Below are positions 46,301 to 56,773 of a stretch of 64,000 nucleotides of DNA, in pieces. This DNA comes from Motilimonas pumila. GTDB lineage: Bacteria > Pseudomonadota > Gammaproteobacteria > Enterobacterales > CBDFNC01. The translations under genes and the position numbers were made by a program. Positions within the stretch are counted from its first letter, which is position 1. Each line of letters begins with the position of its first letter. The notes under the pieces were generated by a model. It did no database searches. It worked only from the letters and a program-made list of their open reading frames with translations, and was not told the origin of the DNA. The stretch covers positions 1-64,000 of the forward strand of contig NZ_QZCH01000004.1 in the NCBI RefSeq assembly GCF_003596335.1, in the 5' to 3' direction.

Positions 46301-46411
46301 GAACAATAAAAACTGGCGATACTCCGACAACCCTTCACCCGCAGGGAAGCTAGCTTTAGCTAACACCACAACAGGAAAAATAATCGTCAACCAACTTAAA
46401 GCTCTAAACAC
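43391..46411 (-). CDS. nfrA: NfrA-like outer-membrane TPR protein
   Basis: A 1006-residue envelope protein like the phage N4 receptor NfrA. A signal sequence (RALSWLTIIFPVVVLAKA) is followed by a very long series of TPR repeats (about 40-770). The C-terminal NfrA domain ends in a beta-barrel-like aromatic finish (NNGVSLILRLAW), as in exopolysaccharide export proteins. The start is GTG at 46411, which has GGGGGAG upstream and overlaps the nfrB stop by 8 bases. The frame is open 21 codons further inside nfrB without support. It presumably exports the polymer made by NfrB. Confidence 0.85.
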   Translation of the reverse strand: MFRALSWLTIIFPVVVLAKASFPAGEGLSEYRQFLLFPYVDKAYKQMEQEDYKAAMENWHYALKVSPHNAVVSKELVRTYLKLGQYQQAYSLVEERQAYFDDPAWNRLQLTVVIAALNANQGALLSRSFELLNSRKFNEDELSGLLSAVLNYHLAKGEISKAFELRRRYLHIDTDNYTWHLSYAYALLSTGRLSAVAQLLTEPAFSQSDAGIEIERALLEAYVARDDQQNAIRSLQRLESLGELTVHDNLLWSNILVEQGDLNAAAGRLVPYKQNIEAQIQLAFIDLALQEDLGAARALRQVVQLMTNAEQERILIRMASELAQKSARLARRAYDYQVSFAENETLWRNKVINIALHHHDYDIARQALLQQTTSPEQQQKLLNIYLAQQNWPQAYVISQRQYQQAQGQAKLTRLNTYSYVLLQQGKRRDAKHVLMAHFPYISAGHKLKSQLLARLWSIESELSKQDWQKIETASSHLPASAKAQVAGLLAEQGRCQAAADLMSQSPRRSQLMSLAYCYQKQRSPFAYDYFLAAEALQSDRASTAQLAYYDAKYGDFSKAYERWLLLSKQAMPAADYLAATYTAIVLQQGVQGQRWLEQYQALNGEETAQYLTLQAQVYELNQQSAYALVLWRKSYQINPTRQNVLAIARLSEADEAKGILERSLIWLPNDIEVLSRLSLIAAQQQDYVNAAKYLEQVVVQTPDNYPLYEQLAYYHQFAGQTEQARQRLEQAIDAKDFYLQDRENPEQQLYHLKRFNTELQRQYALRIDYWAGDNAVPSHLVISANEARKKYSNYWNIELDWLDKRQSGPWGEWVMYGRVFGQAESNSAVFKPGGVDSLSLGVRYQPLRDVNWNFYFEPMYRFDQDVGDLMLRTTASLISDPEFSGDWHPGEDNYWLEQDMYLDASYLTHDDSYALLAKYSVGPHFKVSSSLARASSLRPYIMAQASSSNLGEDVRAGAGLSYNFWSGGTERMAYKQKSSVEVEYHHSFDTYLNGNNGVSLILRLAW

Positions 46412-48590
46412 GAAAGCTCCCCCATTGTGCGATGACTTGCGACCATGGCAACTGCCTCTGTTGCTGCAGTGCAATAGCTTGTGATAGAGACTCAGGTGCT
46501 ATCACCCCTTTGTCTAGTAAGTAATCGGGAAATCTTAGTTCACTTTTCTCAAACCCAATTAACAGCTGATTCATCACCTGCGGCGCAATTTCGCAGGTTT
46601 CTGCAAGCACTTCGGCTAACGGCCATTGCCGAGATAAATACACTTGCCACGCTTGCTCTGTTTGCACTGGCGTTAGGTCCATATTAGCTGGCGGTGCCAT
46701 CTCTCCATCGAATTGGCTGTAGTGGCGCTTTAACAGGTAGCTAACGGCTCCCGGGTTCACCACAATGTAGCGCACCCGTTGTTGCATTTTCCTTGCGATT
46801 GCCGCGAGGCTCACCGGTGATAAATACTGCTCACTGGCCAGCACTATGGTGGCGTCTTTATCTTTCAGTAAAGGGAATACACCATATCGCCAGGCTAAGC
46901 CTTTGGACAATGTTGGGAATAATGACTCATCAAGTTTCGTTATTGCCACGGCTTGATAACTCACCCCAGCTTGCTCAGCAACAGCGCGTCCTATAGCCTC
47001 TGGCGTTAATATATTTTGCTGTAATAAATAACGTCCTAATCGTTGACCTATCGGTTTCATTTTTAACGCCTGCGCTAAATCTTGTTCCGATAAGGCACCT
47101 TGATCCAACAAAATTTCCCCTAGAGGCCGACGGGTTGAGCGCTCTTCGCCTATATGCGGAAAATCATGGCTGGTTTTGTCCCAAGCCACCCTTCTGGCAT
47201 CGCCCATTTCAAGCACTTGTCGCAGCGCCCTGACATTGGCAAAGAAATTAATCACGTTACCCCATATCATTCGCGGCAATGATAAAAATCCTTGGGCAAA
47301 GCCATAATAAGCACTGACAAAAATAAACCGCTGGCACATTCGATTAAGCAGCAAAGCACCATTTATGATTAGCAGCAAAGCAAGCCACTTTTCATCGCCG
47401 TAGATGGATAAAAAGTAATAGGGATCATCAACAAGGTGTTGGATCAACCAAAGTAAACCAAGCTGGGTGAAAATCAACACAGCGACAAAGCCAACCAAGT
47501 TGGTTAAACCGCCTTTGCGATCGCGCCACAAAAAGTAGTTTAATTTTTTGTTACTGCTCCAAGAGTGGTTTTTAAAACCCTGAAATACAATGCCAATGAT
47601 CCAGCGAGATTTTTGCCTCACCGCGGTATGAAAGGTATCGGGAAAGTACTCTCGAATACATATTACACTGCTCTGTTTTAAGCTTTTGCCCGACAGGCTG
47701 ACGTGCTGGCGTTGATGATCTTGGGTGACCACAGGAAAGCGGACAAATATCTCTTCCATGCCATGTTGCTGCAAGCGAATACCTATGTCGTAATCTTCCG
47801 TCAAACTCTGCACGTCAAACGCAATACCGTCCCCTTCTTTGATCAATAACTCAACCGCGCGGCGACTAAAGCACGTGCCTACGCCTGCGCTCGGTACTTG
47901 TCCCACCAAAGCCTCACGGATCGGCACGTCTTTACCATGTAACTCAGCAAATTCATCTAAGTAATGGCCACTGGTAAAATCTGTCCAGCGTCGCGCAAAT
48001 GGATACACAGGCAACTGGATCAAGTCTTTGCGCGCGACTAAGTGATTAAAAAGCCTAAGCTCCATCGCGCTTAAAACGTCCTCTGCGTCGTGCAGAATAA
48101 AACCCGCGAAAGCAAAGTTGGCTTGTTGTTCAAACTGAAAAATGGCGGCGATAACGTTATTTAAACAGTCCGCTTTGCTGGTTGGCCCAGGTTTAGCGCA
48201 CACCACTTTATGCACATTCGGAAAACGCGCACAGACTTCGTCAACCTCGGCTTGGGTCTCAGGATCATTGGGGTAGGTACCCACAAAAATATGATAATTC
48301 TCATAATCGAGGGTGGTTGCAGCCAATTCGGCCATTGGCCCAACCACGCCGTGCTCTTGCCACGCAGGTACCATGATGGCAAACGCTTGTTCGTCTGCTT
48401 GCTGCAAGTCTTGATAATGGGTTTCAGGGTGCTTGCGATAAACAAACAGCTTACGATAAACAAAACGGAGCCAATAACAAATATCGATGAATAAATCATC
48501 GATACCGCTGATCAATAAGATAATCGCAAGTATGTAAACCGTGTATTTTAAAGCAAAGAGGTAACTGGATAAGACGTCTATCCAAAACAT
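46404..48590 (-). CDS. nfrB: NfrB-like membrane glycosyltransferase with c-di-GMP-binding MshEN motifs
   Basis: A 728-residue inner-membrane enzyme. An N-terminal helix is followed by a GT2 domain with FILHDAEDV near 165, LTEDYDIG near 265 and the Q-x-x-R-W motif RQKSRWIIG near 325. More membrane helices lie near 370-450. The C-terminus has two tandem MshEN-type c-di-GMP motifs, RRPLGEILLDQGALSEQDL and GQRLGRYLLQQNILTPEAI, near 487-530, then a helical end. This layout is that of E. coli NfrB, reported to make a ManNAc-based surface glycan when c-di-GMP binds. AGGTGG lies before the ATG. It is the first gene of nfrB-nfrA-DUF4434. Confidence 0.88.
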   Translation of the reverse strand: MFWIDVLSSYLFALKYTVYILAIILLISGIDDLFIDICYWLRFVYRKLFVYRKHPETHYQDLQQADEQAFAIMVPAWQEHGVVGPMAELAATTLDYENYHIFVGTYPNDPETQAEVDEVCARFPNVHKVVCAKPGPTSKADCLNNVIAAIFQFEQQANFAFAGFILHDAEDVLSAMELRLFNHLVARKDLIQLPVYPFARRWTDFTSGHYLDEFAELHGKDVPIREALVGQVPSAGVGTCFSRRAVELLIKEGDGIAFDVQSLTEDYDIGIRLQQHGMEEIFVRFPVVTQDHQRQHVSLSGKSLKQSSVICIREYFPDTFHTAVRQKSRWIIGIVFQGFKNHSWSSNKKLNYFLWRDRKGGLTNLVGFVAVLIFTQLGLLWLIQHLVDDPYYFLSIYGDEKWLALLLIINGALLLNRMCQRFIFVSAYYGFAQGFLSLPRMIWGNVINFFANVRALRQVLEMGDARRVAWDKTSHDFPHIGEERSTRRPLGEILLDQGALSEQDLAQALKMKPIGQRLGRYLLQQNILTPEAIGRAVAEQAGVSYQAVAITKLDESLFPTLSKGLAWRYGVFPLLKDKDATIVLASEQYLSPVSLAAIARKMQQRVRYIVVNPGAVSYLLKRHYSQFDGEMAPPANMDLTPVQTEQAWQVYLSRQWPLAEVLAETCEIAPQVMNQLLIGFEKSELRFPDYLLDKGVIAPESLSQAIALQQQRQLPWSQVIAQWGSFRV

Positions 48591-48729
48591 CAGGCCACCT
48601 GTCAGTAAACAAGAGAGTTATGAATAGGTTAGCACAGCAAAGTAGAGAAAACAGAGAAGGCTTACATACGAATACAGTGAAAATTAACCACGCGCGAGCC
48701 GTCAAAAAAACAATTAACACAAAGGTGTT

Positions 48730-48766
48730 ACCTTGCTGCAGCGATGGTGCGCGCCGTCAGCAAGGT
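48730..48766. terminator. Long-loop hairpin after thiH
   Basis: A 9-bp stem ACCTTGCTG/CAGCAAGGT with an 19-base loop, just beyond the thiH stop. No T-run follows, so I list it as a possible transcript end only. Confidence 0.35.
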
Positions 48767-48780
48767 GGAGCTGGGTGAGA

Positions 48781-49896
48781 CTAATGGCTTAAACTCGGAT
48801 CCCAGTCTTTCCATACCACTTCATAGCCCAAATCTTTGACCATATTGGCCACCGAAGCAGGGCTGCGATCATCTGATATTTCAAACTGCTCTAGCGCTTT
48901 TTCAGCCTGCTCAGCATAACCGCCCGGCTGCGTGCTCGAGCCTGCACTCATCGTCGTGATACCCAGAGGCAAGACGTGGTTACGAAAATGCTCTGATTCG
49001 CGCGTCGACAGTGATAGCTCAACCTCAGGGTTAAATAAGCGATAGGCACAAATAAGCTGCACTAGCTGTTTATCTGTCATCACGGATTTAGGTTGAAAGC
49101 CGCCTTCACAAGGTCGTAGCCTCGGAAAAGAAATGGTGTATTTAGTTTGCCAATATTGCTTTTCGAGGTACGCCAAGTGCGAAGCCACAAAAAAACAATC
49201 AGTGCGCCATTCTTCCAACCCGATTAAGCTGCCGATGCCGATTTTATGCACGCCAGCACGCCCAAGACGATCGGCAGTATCAAGGCGATACCAAAAGTCA
49301 GACTTTTTGCCTTTTAAGTGATGCTCTGCGTACGTCACAGGATTGTAGGTTTCTTGATACACCAACACTGCATCTAAACCGAGCTCAATCAGCTCTTGGT
49401 ATTCATCCTGTTCAAGTGGCTGCACTTCAATCGTAATATGAGAGAAATACTGCCTGATAAGCGGGAACGCTTGGCGAAAATATGCCATGCCCACTTTGCG
49501 CTCAGACTCGCCGGTGACCAATAAAATATGGTCAAAGCCCATCTTTTTGATCGCTTTAAGCTCTGCTTCAAGCTGTTCCATGTCTAAAGTGGTACGGCGA
49601 ATTTTGTTGCCCATTGAAAAGCCACAATAGGTGCAAATATTGCTGCACATATTGGACAAATACAACGGAATATAAAACTGCATGGTTTTACCAAAACGTT
49701 GCTGGGTTAAACGCATCGACTTTTGCGCCATTTGTTCTAAGTAAGGTTCAGCAGCAGGCGAAATCAATGCTTTAAAATCTTCTGTCGTCAACCGTGATTT
49801 ACTCAGTGCTCGCTCAACATCGGTGGCCGTTTTGCTGTAAATGGACATGCGTACATCGTCCCAGTTTAACGCCTTTAACTGCTCGGCGAAGCTCAT
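48781..49896 (-). CDS. thiH: 2-iminoacetate synthase (thiazole pathway)
   Basis: Radical SAM enzyme that cleaves tyrosine to dehydroglycine for the thiazole ring. The 371 residues carry the CxxxCxxC cluster motif in [16 protein letters not shown] near 84-95, [11 protein letters not shown] near 130 and [11 protein letters not shown] near 265. The ATG overlaps the thiG stop by four bases (ATGA) with GGAGGGC in front. Using ThiH rather than ThiO glycine oxidase is typical of facultatively anaerobic gammaproteobacteria. It is the last gene of the thi operon. Confidence 0.97.
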   Translation of the reverse strand: MSFAEQLKALNWDDVRMSIYSKTATDVERALSKSRLTTEDFKALISPAAEPYLEQMAQKSMRLTQQRFGKTMQFYIPLYLSNMCSNICTYCGFSMGNKIRRTTLDMEQLEAELKAIKKMGFDHILLVTGESERKVGMAYFRQAFPLIRQYFSHITIEVQPLEQDEYQELIELGLDAVLVYQETYNPVTYAEHHLKGKKSDFWYRLDTADRLGRAGVHKIGIGSLIGLEEWRTDCFFVASHLAYLEKQYWQTKYTISFPRLRPCEGGFQPKSVMTDKQLVQLICAYRLFNPEVELSLSTRESEHFRNHVLPLGITTMSAGSSTQPGGYAEQAEKALEQFEISDDRSPASVANMVKDLGYEVVWKDWDPSLSH

Positions 49897-50660
49897 GCGC
49901 CCTCCAAAAATGCCGTCAGTGGGCTTGACGCCACCGCTTGTTGCTCTTGCCCTGCTAAACCCGCCTCATACGCCTGACGTCCTGCCGCGACTGCTTGAGC
50001 AAACGCTTGACTCATTGCCACCGGATTACCCGCAACCGCAATGGCGGTATTGACTAATACCGCGTCCGCGCCCATTTCCATCGCCAGCGCCGCGTGTGAA
50101 GGGCTGCCTATTCCAGCGTCAACTACCACAGGTACATTAGCCTGCTCAATGATGATTTCCAAAAAGTCTAACGTGCGAATGCCCTTGTTCGAGCCTATGG
50201 GGGCGCCTAATGGCATCACCGCAGCGCAACCTACTTGCTCTAAACGCTTACACAAAACGGGGTCAGCATGAACATAAGGCAACACGATAAACCCTTCGCG
50301 AGCAAGCTCTTCTGCTGCCGCTAAGGTTTCGATAGGGTCCGGTAGTAAGTACTTAGGATCTGGGTGTATTTCAAGCTTAACCCAGTTTGTTTGCAACGCT
50401 TCTCGGGCCAATTGCGCCGCAAAGACGGCTTCTTTTGCGGTGCGCGCACCAGAAGTGTTCGGCAATAAGTTCATGCCATTGGCAATCAATGGCGCCAAAA
50501 TATCATCGTCGCGATTTTGCATATCTACGCGCTTAAGGGCCATGGTCACAAGTTCTGAGCCAGAGGCGGCCAAAGCGTCCACCATACTTTGCTGGTTCGG
50601 AAACTTACCCGTGCCGGTGAACAAGCGAGATTTAAATGTTTTATCACCTATGGTCAGCAT
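49893..50660 (-). CDS. thiG: Thiazole synthase
   Basis: Joins deoxyxylulose phosphate, dehydroglycine and ThiS-bound sulfur to form the thiazole. The 255-residue TIM barrel starts [20 protein letters not shown]. It has the Schiff-base lysine region around [17 protein letters not shown] near 95 and the phosphate loops [30 protein letters not shown] near 185-215. It is three bases after thiS and overlaps thiH by four. Confidence 0.97.
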   Translation of the reverse strand: MLTIGDKTFKSRLFTGTGKFPNQQSMVDALAASGSELVTMALKRVDMQNRDDDILAPLIANGMNLLPNTSGARTAKEAVFAAQLAREALQTNWVKLEIHPDPKYLLPDPIETLAAAEELAREGFIVLPYVHADPVLCKRLEQVGCAAVMPLGAPIGSNKGIRTLDFLEIIIEQANVPVVVDAGIGSPSHAALAMEMGADAVLVNTAIAVAGNPVAMSQAFAQAVAAGRQAYEAGLAGQEQQAVASSPLTAFLEGA

Positions 50661-50663
50661 AGC

Positions 50664-50873
50664 TTAGCCCCCTGCAATGGCTTGAAATAACGAAATTTCG
50701 TCGCCGTGATTGATGATATGAGCTGGCCACTCGCTGCGAGCAATAATGGCTTGATTCACCGCCAGAGCAACACCTTGCTCTGCGTTACCGATTTCAACTA
50801 ACAATTGCGCAATATTGGTATTGGCGGCAATATGGCGCACTTCGCCGTTGATGCTGATTTTAATTTGTTCCAT
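50664..50873 (-). CDS. thiS: Sulfur carrier protein ThiS
   Basis: Ubiquitin-like carrier of about 69 residues whose C-terminal Gly-Gly is made into a thiocarboxylate by ThiF. It starts MEQIKISINGEVRHIA and ends FQAIAGG. I take the ATG at 50873; the frame is open two codons upstream to a GTG. It overlaps the thiF end by 14 bases and thiG begins three bases after it. Confidence 0.95.
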   Translation of the reverse strand: MEQIKISINGEVRHIAANTNIAQLLVEIGNAEQGVALAVNQAIIARSEWPAHIINHGDEISLFQAIAGG

Positions 50874-51618
50874 GACCACTGCATACCGGACACGCCGGAT
50901 CTTTTGATATGTTAAAGGTTTGCCAGTTTAAGCTGACGCCATCAAACAGTTTTAACTGGTTCTTGATACCACTGGGCAAACCCACTAAATATTTAATGGC
51001 TTCCAACGCTTGTAAGCTGCCTATGGTACCAACTATAGGCCCAAGTACGCCTGAGTTAGCGCAATTTAATGCCTGTTCTTCGGTAGAAGGAAATAAGCAA
51101 TGGTAACAAGCGCTGTCGGGTTGAGAGAAATCAAACATCATCAGTTGACCTTCTAATCGGATCCCGGCCCCCACAATTAAAGGTGTACTTTGACGGTGGC
51201 AGACTTGGCTTACAAGGTGGCGTGATTCGAGGTTATCGGTGCAATCTAACACCACATCCGCTAGCCCCACTTCCATTCCCAACTGCATCGCTGACATTTT
51301 CTTTTTTATTCCCCGAATACGAACTTCCGGGTTAAGCTCGCTCAACCTAGCTTTCGCGGCGTCCACTTTATGTAAGCCAACTTGACTAGTGTCATAACAA
51401 ACCTGTCGCTGTAAGTTGCTCACGTCCAGCTCATCAAAGTCTGCTAATACTAGGTTGCCAACACCGGCGGCGGCCAAATATAAGGCCACAGGCGATCCTA
51501 AACCGCCCATGCCAATCACTAGCACAGTGGCAGCTTTCAGTTTTAACTGGCCGGTTTCACTGACTTTATCCAGCAATAAATGGCGACTGTAGCGCAACGT
51601 TTCCGCGTCGGTCAGCAT
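50860..51618 (-). CDS. thiF: ThiS adenylyltransferase
   Basis: E1-like enzyme that adenylates the ThiS C-terminus. The 252 residues have the nucleotide loop VLVIGMGGLGSPVALYLAAAGVG near 32-54 and DFDELDVSNLQRQ near 60-72. Zinc cysteines lie in CYHCLF and at the C-terminal CPVCSG. TDNLESR carries the aspartate for adenylation. It is two bases after thiDE and overlaps thiS, so it is plainly part of the operon. A MoeB role is possible for the family but the context decides for ThiF. Confidence 0.95.
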   Translation of the reverse strand: MLTDAETLRYSRHLLLDKVSETGQLKLKAATVLVIGMGGLGSPVALYLAAAGVGNLVLADFDELDVSNLQRQVCYDTSQVGLHKVDAAKARLSELNPEVRIRGIKKKMSAMQLGMEVGLADVVLDCTDNLESRHLVSQVCHRQSTPLIVGAGIRLEGQLMMFDFSQPDSACYHCLFPSTEEQALNCANSGVLGPIVGTIGSLQALEAIKYLVGLPSGIKNQLKLFDGVSLNWQTFNISKDPACPVCSGHGTN

Positions 51619-51620
51619 AG

Positions 51621-53135
51621 TTAACTCGCCATTATCTCATTAAACGCAGTAACCACTGCTTGCGGATCATCCGCTAAGGTAATGGCCGTGACCACGGCAA
51701 TACTGCCAACGCCTGCTTGCCATACAGCTGGCGCACGCTCAAGGTTAATACCACCAATCGCCACGGTCGGCATTTCGGGAACAAGAGCCGCGTATTTAGC
51801 GAGCCGTTCTAAGCCTTGTGGGCGTGAAGGCATGTCTTTTGTTTGAGTCGGGAAAATATGGCCTAGCGCAATGTAACTGGGGCGGATTTTCTTCGCTCTT
51901 AGCATTTCATAGTAACCGTGGGTACTGATGCCTAAACGTAGGCCAGCGCGGCTAATTTGCGGCAATACGGCATCGTTAATGTCTTCTTGGCCTAAATGCA
52001 CCCCATAAGCACCATGCTTTACAGCCAACTGCCAGTAATCATTAATAAACAATCGCGCTTGGTATTTTTTACCCAAGGCAATGGCGTCAATAATATCTTG
52101 CTCCACCTCGGCTTCAGGCTGATCTTTAATGCGCAATTGCAAAGTGGTAATGCCCATATCCAGCAGCTTTTGACACCATTGCACACTATCCACCACGGGA
52201 TACAAACCTAATTGCAGCGTGTCACAGCTTGCAAAGCCTTCGCCTTCTTCGAGCTCACCTTGAAGGTTGAGCAAACGGCCAAGCTCTGAGCCCGGCAAAA
52301 TCACTTCAGGGAAATCTTGCGGATTCTCAGGCCAACCTAAGTGAGCCACGGGGCCAGGCCCTTGCCCTTTACCTGTTGCCGCTTTTAAGCCTTGATTCAA
52401 ATACGCTTTTGCGAGTACTAGCGCATCTTCTATTGGAAAGTCTTGAGCCAGTGCAGTGGCAATAGCCGAAGACAAACTGCAACCTGTGCCGTGTTTATGG
52501 TCGCTATCAATACGCGGCGAACCTAGAACGATCTCGCGTTCACCATCGGTCCAAAAGTCCATGCATAAGTCGTCCACCAGCTCCAGGTGCCCGCCTTTGA
52601 TCAATACGCTGCGACAGCCTTTATCAAGCAACACTTTGGCGCTGCGACGAATATCATGACTGGAAGTGATCACTACTTGTGTGAACTCTTCTAGTTCATC
52701 CGCATTCGGCGTCAGCAAGTCTATGTAAGGTAAGAGTTGATTAATGACCGCGTCTTGCAAGCCATTATCGGCCATGCTCTGACCACTCGAAGCCACCGCG
52801 ATAGGGTCATAAATCACGTAAGGCTTGTTACCCGACTCACTCATACCTTGTAAAAATTCAGTCAAGATATTTACGTGACTTACCGTAGACAATAAGCCCA
52901 CTTTGATAATTTTCGCCGGCATGTCTTGGGCTAAGACTTGTAACTGGCTCAAAAACATTTCATCCGACACTGCTTCCACCAGCTTCACAGCCACCGAATT
53001 TTGCGCCGTTACTGCGCTTATCACGCTACAGCCATAGCCGCCTAACGCGGCAATGGTATGTAAATCAGCCTGAATGCCCGCACCGCCGCCCGAGTCACTG
53101 CCTGCGATGGTCCACACGATCGGAGTATCTTTCAT
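51621..53135 (-). CDS. thiDE: Bifunctional HMP-phosphate kinase and thiamine-phosphate synthase
   Basis: A fusion of 504 residues. The N-terminal ThiD part (about 1-265) has [25 protein letters not shown] at 10-34, [11 protein letters not shown] and [14 protein letters not shown], and phosphorylates HMP and HMP-P. The C-terminal ThiE barrel (about 305-504) has LQLRIKDQ near 340, [22 protein letters not shown] near 370 and [11 protein letters not shown] near 460, and joins HMP-PP with thiazole phosphate. Such ThiDE fusions are known in Shewanella and relatives. A linker of about 40 residues joins the domains. It follows thiC after a 61-base gap containing a hairpin. Confidence 0.95.
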   Translation of the reverse strand: MKDTPIVWTIAGSDSGGGAGIQADLHTIAALGGYGCSVISAVTAQNSVAVKLVEAVSDEMFLSQLQVLAQDMPAKIIKVGLLSTVSHVNILTEFLQGMSESGNKPYVIYDPIAVASSGQSMADNGLQDAVINQLLPYIDLLTPNADELEEFTQVVITSSHDIRRSAKVLLDKGCRSVLIKGGHLELVDDLCMDFWTDGEREIVLGSPRIDSDHKHGTGCSLSSAIATALAQDFPIEDALVLAKAYLNQGLKAATGKGQGPGPVAHLGWPENPQDFPEVILPGSELGRLLNLQGELEEGEGFASCDTLQLGLYPVVDSVQWCQKLLDMGITTLQLRIKDQPEAEVEQDIIDAIALGKKYQARLFINDYWQLAVKHGAYGVHLGQEDINDAVLPQISRAGLRLGISTHGYYEMLRAKKIRPSYIALGHIFPTQTKDMPSRPQGLERLAKYAALVPEMPTVAIGGINLERAPAVWQAGVGSIAVVTAITLADDPQAVVTAFNEIMAS

Positions 53136-53167
53136 TGCTTATCGTCCTAGTCTTGCTCACCTTAATG

Positions 53168-53187
53168 CCGCAGGCGCAAGCCTGCGG
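53168..53187 (-). other. Intercistronic hairpin between thiC and thiDE
   Basis: An 8-bp perfect stem, reverse strand CCGCAGGC-TTGC-GCCTGCGG, with no T-run on the operon strand. It lies just after the thiC stop and may protect or process the thiC message, or reduce transcription of the downstream genes. Confidence 0.5.
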
Positions 53188-53196
53188 CTGGCTTTT

Positions 53197-55134
<1,938 letters not shown>

Positions 55135-55223
55135 TCACCTTGATTCCAATGTAAGTGTGACGAATGCTTGTCGAGAGGTGGAGGAGTAAACCTTTGATTA
55201 TTTTTAACCTTTTAAGATTTAGC

Positions 55224-55323
55224 CTTGTTCCCTTCGTAGGTCTTAACCCAATCAGGTTCCACGGATCCTGCAACTGCAGTCTCAGCCTAGGTAAAACTTA
55301 ATTCACCCTAGCGCTCCGACAAG
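55224..55323 (-). promoter_or_regulatory. TPP riboswitch (THI element)
   Basis: The reverse strand holds the conserved cores CTAGGGTG...GGCTGAGAC, GGATCC, GAACCTGATTGGGTTAA and CGAAGGGAA in the right order. P1 is closed by CTTGT (55319-55323) with ACAAG (55224-55228). These are the invariant parts of the thiamine-pyrophosphate aptamer. It heads the thiC-thiDE-thiFSGH operon and should lower its expression when TPP is plentiful. The roughly 100 bases to thiC hold the expression platform; an AAGGTTAAAAATAATC stretch follows the aptamer. Confidence 0.95.
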
Positions 55324-55515
55324 ATGCAGCCAGTATAATCAAGCAAGCAAATAAACAAAAGCAATGAATCAATTTTGCACGATTCTGCTAAAAGTACGCC
55401 CAAAAAACGCATTCACCACCATCACGTCACTGTCAGCAGCGATTATAATGAGTAATACGCAAGGCACTAAAAGGTGATGAACTGTGGTCAGGATGAAGCA
55501 AGAGTGTGATAAACC

Positions 55516-55737
55516 GTGACTAAAGCGCTCTCACGTATCGAGTCTCCCTGTATTCGACATTGCTGTTTAAACCAGCAAGATGTCTGCATGGGCTGTTTTC
55601 GTACGTTAGCAGAAATTTTGGCGTGGCATCAGTCCAGCAATGATGAGCGCCTAACGATACTCAGCAACGCCAAACTAAGAGCAGAGCAAAAAGCTCAAGC
55701 AAGGTTCGCCACGACTAACGCAAACAAACAAGAATAA
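55516..55737 (+). CDS. DUF1289 (YbdJ/YdhL-type) small protein
   Basis: A 73-residue protein with the DUF1289 pattern: SPCIRHCCLNQQDVCMGCFRTLAEILAWHQ (residues 9-38). Four cysteines with the spacing C-x3-C-x7-C-x2-C suggest a metal site. The start is a GTG at 55516; an in-frame stop lies just upstream, so nothing longer is possible. Its 3' end overlaps the convergent menA by 43 bases. The function of the family is unknown. Confidence 0.8.
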   Translation: MTKALSRIESPCIRHCCLNQQDVCMGCFRTLAEILAWHQSSNDERLTILSNAKLRAEQKAQARFATTNANKQE

Positions 55738-56609
55738 ACGAAACTGGCCAACGCGGTTTGCTTTAGCGCTGCGTTCAAACGCTCACCGTCCTTAGTAATC
55801 GTCAAGGAGTGGGCTGCTTGGAGCAAAGGAATTAACGCCACTAAAAAGCTGTAGTGCCACCACTGAAAAGGCCACTGCTGTAAATACAAGGTGCTACTGC
55901 CTACTGCGGCAAACAATAATGCATACTGATATTTGCAAGCGTTATTGCGACCAAGCTTTAGCGCCAGCGTCATTTTTCCGGCTTGTTTATCGGTTACCAT
56001 GTCACGGGTATTATTAATATTGAGCACCGCGGTGGCTAAGCAACCACAGCCTATCGCAGGCAACAGCAAAAGCCACTGTAAGAACTGGCCATACAAATAA
56101 AAGCTTCCCAATACCGCTACGAGCCCAAAAAAGATAAAGACTGAGATATCACCGTAACCGCGATACCCATAAGGCGTTTTGCCCATGGTATAAGTAACGG
56201 CCGCTAGCATGGCCACTGCCCCTAGTAATACAAACCCGAGCAAACTCCACCAATTGCTGGCAAAGGCCACATACAACAATAGCAAACCTGAAATAATGGT
56301 TAATACTGAGGTAAACCCAATGGCTTGTTGCATTTGTTTAGCGGTGACTAATCCCGCTTGCATCACGCGCTGCGGACCTATGCGCGCTTCATTGTCTGCG
56401 CCAGTCACCGCGTCACCATAATCATTCGCCAGATTAGAAATCACTTGCAGTAAAATAGCGGTAGTGAGACACAAGGTTAAAATTAAACCGTCAAACACGC
56501 CATGTTGAAAAGCCAACCCCGCCGCTAATAAAATTGCACCGCAAGCTAAGGGCAGCGTGCGGGGGCGGATAGCAGGAAGCCAAACGGCAACAAAACGTGA
56601 GCGACTCAT
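55695..56609 (-). CDS. menA: 1,4-dihydroxy-2-naphthoate polyprenyltransferase
   Basis: Inner-membrane UbiA-type enzyme that attaches the polyprenyl chain in menaquinone synthesis. About 304 residues with eight or nine membrane helices and the two aspartate motifs NDYGDAVTGADN near 68-79 and NNTRDMVTDKQAG near 205. ITYTMGKTPYGYRGYGDI also matches MenA. I use the ATG at 56609 (MSRSRFVAVWLPAIRP), matching the E. coli N-terminus; the frame extends to 56645. It overlaps DUF1289 tail to tail and is divergent from menF. Confidence 0.95.
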   Translation of the reverse strand: MSRSRFVAVWLPAIRPRTLPLACGAILLAAGLAFQHGVFDGLILTLCLTTAILLQVISNLANDYGDAVTGADNEARIGPQRVMQAGLVTAKQMQQAIGFTSVLTIISGLLLLYVAFASNWWSLLGFVLLGAVAMLAAVTYTMGKTPYGYRGYGDISVFIFFGLVAVLGSFYLYGQFLQWLLLLPAIGCGCLATAVLNINNTRDMVTDKQAGKMTLALKLGRNNACKYQYALLFAAVGSSTLYLQQWPFQWWHYSFLVALIPLLQAAHSLTITKDGERLNAALKQTALASFVYSCLFALVVANLA

Positions 56610-56773
56610 GACAATATTTGACCTAAAATTCTTGGTAGGCTGCATTTTCGCTAACTTTCAGTTAAATTAGCAAGCCTTAAAATCAACAACTTGAAATGGC
56701 ATTAAGTGTAGGTGAGCGATTGTTACAAACAGCTAAATTTTTTCTTTTCGCCTTTAGCAGCGCAAGATAATCC

